In this document: positions 60,933 through 64,000 of the stretch, in pieces | Position numbering within the stretch: the first letter of the stretch is position 1 | How the letters are laid out: each line of letters opens with the position of its first letter | Source: Bacteroidota bacterium | GTDB lineage: Bacteria; Bacteroidota; Bacteroidia; Bacteroidales; VadinHA17 | DNA length: 64,000 nt | Assembly: GCA_011049175.1 (NCBI GenBank) | Contig: DSCJ01000115.1 | Span: forward strand, 1-64,000 | Direction: 5' to 3' | Program-made: the position numbers and the translations under genes | Notes under the pieces: model-generated | What the model was told of the DNA's origin: nothing | What the model saw: only the letters and a program-made list of their open reading frames with translations | Database searches by the model: none

Positions 60933-63900
60933 ATGAAACAACTTTTTGTGATGATTCTCTTTTTCATCAGTCTTGGCCTTTACGGCCAGCGACTGACGGT
61001 AACGGGGACGGTCACCGAGGAATCTACCGGTGAATCGATACCCGGTGTGGCTGTGGTTATCAAAGGGACCACTTTTGGTACAACAACCGATAGCAATGGC
61101 CAATACTCCATTGAGGCCTCCGTGAATGATGTGCTTGTTTTTTCCTTTCTGGGTATGCAGACACGGGAAGTTACCGTTACATCCTCGAGAATAGATGTGG
61201 CACTTGTTCCGGAGCTCATTGACCTGGAAGAGGTGGTAGTAACAGGATACGGCATCCAGAAGAAGGCATTGATCACGGGAGCCAACCAGAATGTGAAAGG
61301 GGAGCAAATCGCGGAGCTGAACACCGGAACTGCCATGGAAGCCCTGCAGGGGCTCACTCCCGGTGTAAGCATTACCCGGAACAATGGTCAGCCCGGAGCG
61401 GGCACCAAGGTACACATACGCGGGATGGGAACCATATACGATGCGGATCCTCTGTACATTGTAGACGGGGTTCCGGTAGGCAACATCGATTACCTGAACC
61501 CGTCGGACATTGAATCGGTCGACATTCTGAAAGACGCTGCCTCGGCTGCCATTTACGGGGCCAGGGCCGCCAACGGTGTGATCCTGGTAACCACCAGCAA
61601 GGGTGAAAGAGGCACCCGGCCGATGGTACGGTACGACACCTATTACGGACTGCAGAACATTTACCGGAACCTGACCCCCCTGACGGCTCAGGAGTACATG
61701 TATATCATGGACGAGGGCCGGGTAAACGACGGCCTGGAGCCCTATGACTGGGAAACCATGCTGAAGAACAACAGCTGGCTGAACAACAATTTCCCCGATG
61801 ACCTGGGCACTCAGCTCGGTGAAGAGATATGGGCTATGTTGCAGGACGGCTGGGAGGGAACCAACTGGATCAACGAGATCACCAAGGAGGATGCCCCCAT
61901 GGTAAGCCACGCCCTGTCGGTTACAGGAGGCAGCAGCAATGTTATTTACTCTCTGGGATTTTCTTATCTCGACCAGACGGGGATCATTGCCGGTGATCTG
62001 ATCGATGCCGGCCTGAAGAGGATGACGGCCAGGATCAATACGGAATATATTCTGTACCGGGCCGACGACTATGACATCATTAAGGTGGGTGAAAATTTCA
62101 CCTACACCAATAATGTGAACCGGTCGGTGGGAACAGGGAATATTTACTGGAACGACCTGCACGACGCTCTGGTTATCAACCCGCTGATGCCGGCATACTG
62201 GGACAAGTCGCCCGATCCCCATGGTTTTACCCCCATCCTGGAAGGAATATCTAACAACCAGACAAACCCGCTGGCCACCTGTTTTTACAGGCACAATTAC
62301 GGCTGGTACAAGGGGAACGACATCAAGGGAAATGTGTATGCGGAAATCCAGCCCATTAAGAATCTGGTGTACCGTTCGGCCTTTGGTATTGATGCCTGGT
62401 TTGGAAGCGGCAGGTCGTGGAGCCCCACATACGCCCTGGGAACACTTTACAGCAATCCCAAGGATGCTGTAAACCAGAACATGTATTTCGGGAACAACTG
62501 GACATGGACCAACACCCTGACCTACGACCTGCACCTGGGCGATCACAGGATCACCGCCCTGGTGGGGAACGAACTGTACAAGAACCAGATTAACAGGGAA
62601 GTAGGGGGATGGATGGCCGATTCAAGGTTTCAGGATCCCGACTATGCCTATCTGAACAATGTAGATAAAAGCGATGTGAACTCTATCAGCACCTGGGGAG
62701 CCGATTGGGCTGCCGGAGGAGGGGGGATCATGTCGTATATCGGAAGGCTGCAGTATAACTTCAGGGAAAAGTACCTGTTCACCGCCATCATGCGGGCCGA
62801 CGGTTCGTCCAATTTTGCGGAAGGCAAAAGATGGGGAACCTTCCCCTCAGTAGCCGTTGGATGGGTAATTTCCGAAGAAGACTTCATGATCGGCACATCT
62901 GACATGCTGAATTTTGCCAAGCTCAGGGCCAGCTGGGGGCAGAACGGAAACCAATCGATCGATAATTTCATTTACAGTTCAACCATCCGATACCTGAGCC
63001 CGGGATACTATTTCGGTGAATCCAAAACCGTTTCGCAACCCACAGCCGTACCTGCCCGCGTTACCAATCCCGATGTAACATGGGAAACTTCGGAACAGCT
63101 CAACATCGGGCTGGATGCCCGGTTGTTCAACCACCGCATGTCGCTCACTTTTGACTGGTACCGGAAAATGACCAGAGACTGGCTGGTGGTAGCCCCCATA
63201 CTCGGAACGGCAGGCGCCGACGCCCCGTGGATCAACGGAGGGGATATCATGAACAGGGGATTTGAAGTGTCGGTTGGCTGGGACGACAGTTTCGGCGACC
63301 TGAACTACGGTATTTCGGTAATGGGAGCACACAACCACAACGAAATTACCCGGATCGCCAATGCCGACGGGATCATTCACGGTCCCGCACACGTATTGTC
63401 GCAGGGAACGGCAGCCATTTCGCGGTGCGAGGTGGGTTATCCCATCGGGTATTTCTATGGTTTTGAAACCGACGGAATCCTGCAGAACCAGGACGATGTG
63501 GATGCCTACGTCACGCCGGAAGGAACTCCCTACTTCAGCGACCAGCGGCCGGGTGACATCAAGTTTGTCGATCAGAACCTGGACGGGGTGATTGATGAAC
63601 AGGACAAGGTCATGATTGGGGATCCGAATCCCGATTTCGAACTGGGCATGCAACTGCATGCCGATTACAAAGGGATCTATGCCAGCGCCACCCTCACAGG
63701 GCGTTTTGGAATGCAGGTAGCAAGGTCATACCGTTCGTTCGCCGACAATTTCGACCAGAACTATACCACCGATATTTTCAACCGCTGGCACGGGGAAGGA
63801 ACCTCAGACCGGATCCCTCGCCTGAGTTCTTCTTCCCACAGGAACACGAACTTCATATCCGATATCTATATCCATGACGCCGATTACCTGAGGATCAGCA

Positions 63901-64000
63901 ACCTCACGGTGGGATATATGCTGGACGACCTGCTCAGGGACTTCAATGCCGTTTCAAGTGCCAAAGTGTATGTGGCCTTCAAAAACCTGCACACTTTCAC
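60933..64000 (+). CDS. SusC/RagA family TonB-linked outer membrane protein (truncated by window end)
   Basis: Hand translation from ATG 60933 (MKQLFVMILFFISLGLYGQRLTVTGTVTEESTGESIPGV...VVVTGYGIQKK...IYGARAANGVILVTT); no stop seen in-frame; missing from the ORF track because it runs off the end. Confidence 0.93.
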   Translation, partial: MKQLFVMILFFISLGLYGQRLTVTGTVTEESTGESIPGVAVVIKGTTFGTTTDSNGQYSIEASVNDVLVFSFLGMQTREVTVTSSRIDVALVPELIDLEEVVVTGYGIQKKALITGANQNVKGEQIAELNTGTAMEALQGLTPGVSITRNNGQPGAGTKVHIRGMGTIYDADPLYIVDGVPVGNIDYLNPSDIESVDILKDAASAAIYGARAANGVILVTTSKGERGTRPMVRYDTYYGLQNIYRNLTPLTAQEYMYIMDEGRVNDGLEPYDWETMLKNNSWLNNNFPDDLGTQLGEEIWAMLQDGWEGTNWINEITKEDAPMVSHALSVTGGSSNVIYSLGFSYLDQTGIIAGDLIDAGLKRMTARINTEYILYRADDYDIIKVGENFTYTNNVNRSVGTGNIYWNDLHDALVINPLMPAYWDKSPDPHGFTPILEGISNNQTNPLATCFYRHNYGWYKGNDIKGNVYAEIQPIKNLVYRSAFGIDAWFGSGRSWSPTYALGTLYSNPKDAVNQNMYFGNNWTWTNTLTYDLHLGDHRITALVGNELYKNQINREVGGWMADSRFQDPDYAYLNNVDKSDVNSISTWGADWAAGGGGIMSYIGRLQYNFREKYLFTAIMRADGSSNFAEGKRWGTFPSVAVGWVISEEDFMIGTSDMLNFAKLRASWGQNGNQSIDNFIYSSTIRYLSPGYYFGESKTVSQPTAVPARVTNPDVTWETSEQLNIGLDARLFNHRMSLTFDWYRKMTRDWLVVAPILGTAGADAPWINGGDIMNRGFEVSVGWDDSFGDLNYGISVMGAHNHNEITRIANADGIIHGPAHVLSQGTAAISRCEVGYPIGYFYGFETDGILQNQDDVDAYVTPEGTPYFSDQRPGDIKFVDQNLDGVIDEQDKVMIGDPNPDFELGMQLHADYKGIYASATLTGRFGMQVARSYRSFADNFDQNYTTDIFNRWHGEGTSDRIPRLSSSSHRNTNFISDIYIHDADYLRISNLTVGYMLDDLLRDFNAVSSAKVYVAFKNLHTF

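Noticed and set aside
60816-62546. 576-aa - strand ORF
   Set aside because: Entirely antisense to the clear SusC/RagA coding sequence; composition is that of a codon-bias shadow ORF with no recognisable domain.

Overview
The window is a Bacteroidota (Bacteroidales-like) chromosomal segment made up mostly of conserved housekeeping genes. This assignment rests on a T9SS SprA homologue, an LpxC-FabZ fusion, a SusC-type receptor at the right edge, T9SS sorting-domain cargo and TAnnTTTG promoter boxes. The + strand carries a stand-alone superoxide-reductase domain protein, an M23 peptidase, dxr, rseP, tatA, a DUF4837 protein, an M17 aminopeptidase, pdxA, malic enzyme, ruvA, sprA and gcvH. The - strand carries rimP-nusA-infB. 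These are followed by lpxD-lpxC/fabZ-lpxA, thiL (-), sufBCDSE plus a DUF59 protein, queG, yjbQ (-), a lysophospholipase-like hydrolase, a GSCFA protein, a disrupted TonB-dependent receptor, VanZ, a flippase (-), GT4, rnhB, an S46 peptidase, MarC, rnhA, T9SS cargo (-), an FtsX-type permease, a DUF1987 protein, a FadL-like protein (-), ProX-like deacylase, tRNA-Gln(CTG), a carboxylesterase and a SusC receptor truncated by the window end. I found no CRISPR array, no intact mobile element and no convincing novel multi-gene system. The points most worth a second look are local: (i) a TonB receptor broken by two independent lesions (a G8 frameshift and an in-frame TAG); (ii) a duplicated tRNA-Gln 3' end that looks like an integration footprint; (iii) four CTACGTAG palindromes at exact 12-bp spacing; (iv) a perfect 21-bp palindrome in the leader of the rimP-nusA-infB operon, downstream of a consensus promoter; (v) a 47-aa membrane micro-ORF absent from the ORF track; and (vi) a 104-bp-period repeat at the left edge.
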